From an uncultured Chthoniobacterales bacterium (GTDB lineage: Bacteria; Verrucomicrobiota; Verrucomicrobiia; Chthoniobacterales; CAKUMP01): DNA of 7,774 bases. The DNA lies in contig CAKUMP010000103.1 in the NCBI GenBank assembly GCA_934667795.1, positions 1 to 7,774 on the forward strand, read 5' to 3'. The notes beneath the pieces are model-generated. The model ran no database searches and was not told the origin of the DNA. It was given only the letters and a program-made list of their open reading frames with translations. Shown one piece after another: positions 6,747-7,774 of the stretch (its first letter is position 1; every line of letters starts with the position of its first letter). Made by a program: the position numbers and the translations under genes.

Positions 6747-7774
6747 GGCGTAACCGGCAATGCGCGAGGAGCAGAAACCGCAGCAGCAGACCGTTTTACC
6801 GCCAGAATCTGGTTCGAGTCATGATCATGCCGACGGTATCCTGTCCCAAACCCTAATGGCAATACCTGCTCCGGGCTGCTATACGCTTCCCACATTTCTT
6901 TCTGTTCGTATTCCTTGAAAATATCCATAGGGCCCACGTATGCCCCATAAAATGTCAACGCCCATTGATCGGTTGCAAAATCCCTGATCGGAATCCCACT
7001 TTCGTCCTGCAATACAAAAGCACTTTTATCCAATAAAAATTCCTTAACCCGAGAAAAGTTTTTTTGATGCATCAAATAAGAAGCGGCTTTCAAATAACTT
7101 CCTGCATCCGGGTATCGTTCACAAAACTTCAGAAAGCGTGCATCTTTTCCCAGACCACCATTCGATAAATCTGTGCTGAAGTAATAAAGATACTGTGTGC
7201 CGCCACCTGCTGCGCTTCGGAACCCAATCTGGACGCCATGCTGTCGCCCCTGGCCTCCATCTTTCACTGCGGCTAAATGGCCATTGGCGTCCAATTGTAC
7301 CAGCGTAACATCCTGAATTTCATGTCCGGTCCGCACTAAAAAAACCGTCAACAAGGGCAAAACTCCCTGAATGCTTGTTTTCTGCAAATCTTCCCGCATT
7401 TCTTTGGTTTCAAAAAAACCTTTCAAACATAACGAACGTAAACTATAGCGAAGATTATCCAGAGAAGCGTCCAGAGTCATCGGATCCACCTGTCGCACAT
7501 CGGGCAATGTACCAACCGGTTCCAGTCCGGCTAAAATGTAAACCCCACTGGCAGGCAGTAGCGTCCCAACGCTCAAAAAATCCGGACCACCAAAAAAATA
7601 AAAGATCGTGGTTTTGCGTCCAACACGCGGAAAAACTTCTGTTGCACTCCATTCCCGCATCCTTTGCAGACGGTAATTTTCCGCATCCTGAAACATCTCT
7701 GTAATCTGGGTTTTGTGTTCTACCCATTCCGGCAATTGCGCCATTCCGGCATAAGCACTTCCCTCCTGCAGAGG
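6743..7774 (-). CDS. Conserved hypothetical protein, start probably beyond the right edge
   Basis: From an internal ATG at 7744 there are 333 residues, but the frame stays open to the window edge (…LQEGSAYAG before that Met). GGAGGG in this extension is 16 bases from the 7744 ATG, too far to serve it, so the true start is probably outside and may include a signal peptide. Features, numbered from 7744: aromatic TIFYFFGGPDFLS (46-58), GVYILAGLEPVG (67-78), and QYLYYFSTDLSNGGL (184-198). A later helical part, YLKAASYLMHQKNFSRVKEFLLD (217-239), leads into QWALTFYGAYVG (260-271). The C-terminus ends in an Ala/Pro-rich tail. The GPDFL...YxLxGLEPVG pattern looks like a conserved but uncharacterised family, and I see no catalytic signature I can name. 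It overlaps the serine hydrolase gene by 4 bases, so the two products probably work together. Confidence 0.75.
   Translation of the reverse strand, partial: PLQEGSAYAGMAQLPEWVEHKTQITEMFQDAENYRLQRMREWSATEVFPRVGRKTTIFYFFGGPDFLSVGTLLPASGVYILAGLEPVGTLPDVRQVDPMTLDASLDNLRYSLRSLCLKGFFETKEMREDLQKTSIQGVLPLLTVFLVRTGHEIQDVTLVQLDANGHLAAVKDGGQGRQHGVQIGFRSAAGGGTQYLYYFSTDLSNGGLGKDARFLKFCERYPDAGSYLKAASYLMHQKNFSRVKEFLLDKSAFVLQDESGIPIRDFATDQWALTFYGAYVGPMDIFKEYEQKEMWEAYSSPEQVLPLGFGTGYRRHDHDSNQILAVKRSAAAVSAPRALPVTP

Overview
This 7.8 kb chromosomal window has moderate GC and dense coding on both strands. The intergenic DNA between about 3125 and 3372 looks like the dispersed palindromic repeats common in Verrucomicrobiota-type genomes. 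Together with weak or missing Shine-Dalgarno sites and several poorly characterised envelope proteins, this suggests a Verrucomicrobiota or other PVC-group bacterium. That placement is an inference and only moderately sure. I see no phage, transposase, CRISPR, tRNA or rRNA sequence.

Left block (1-3001, all minus strand). In the direction of transcription the order is a GT-B-like glycosyltransferase (3001 to 1937), an exported protein of the metallo-beta-lactamase (MBL) fold (1832 to 1080), and purD (965 to the window edge), which encodes the second enzyme of purine biosynthesis. Gaps of about 100 bases separate them, so one transcript is possible but not shown. The MBL protein is the most striking gene here: six of the seven usual metal-ligand positions are replaced, so it looks like a pseudoenzyme.

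Centre (3002-5616). A 437-base gene-free stretch carries a cluster of short palindromes. Three plus-strand genes follow: a coiled-coil lipoprotein, a 52-residue membrane protein of the UPF0391/YtjA (DUF1328) family, and, after a strong intrinsic terminator, a 12-helix APC-superfamily amino acid permease. The first two are probably co-transcribed and resemble small envelope-stress proteins.

Right block (5661-7774, minus strand, convergent with the permease). A conserved hypothetical protein, whose start probably lies beyond the right edge, overlaps by ATGA a membrane-targeted serine hydrolase of the beta-lactamase/NylB-like fold. The overlap suggests translational coupling and related roles.

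Nothing here amounts to a clear new multi-gene system. The best leads are the metal-site-less MBL lipoprotein, the uncharacterised protein coupled to an atypical serine hydrolase, and the palindrome cluster.
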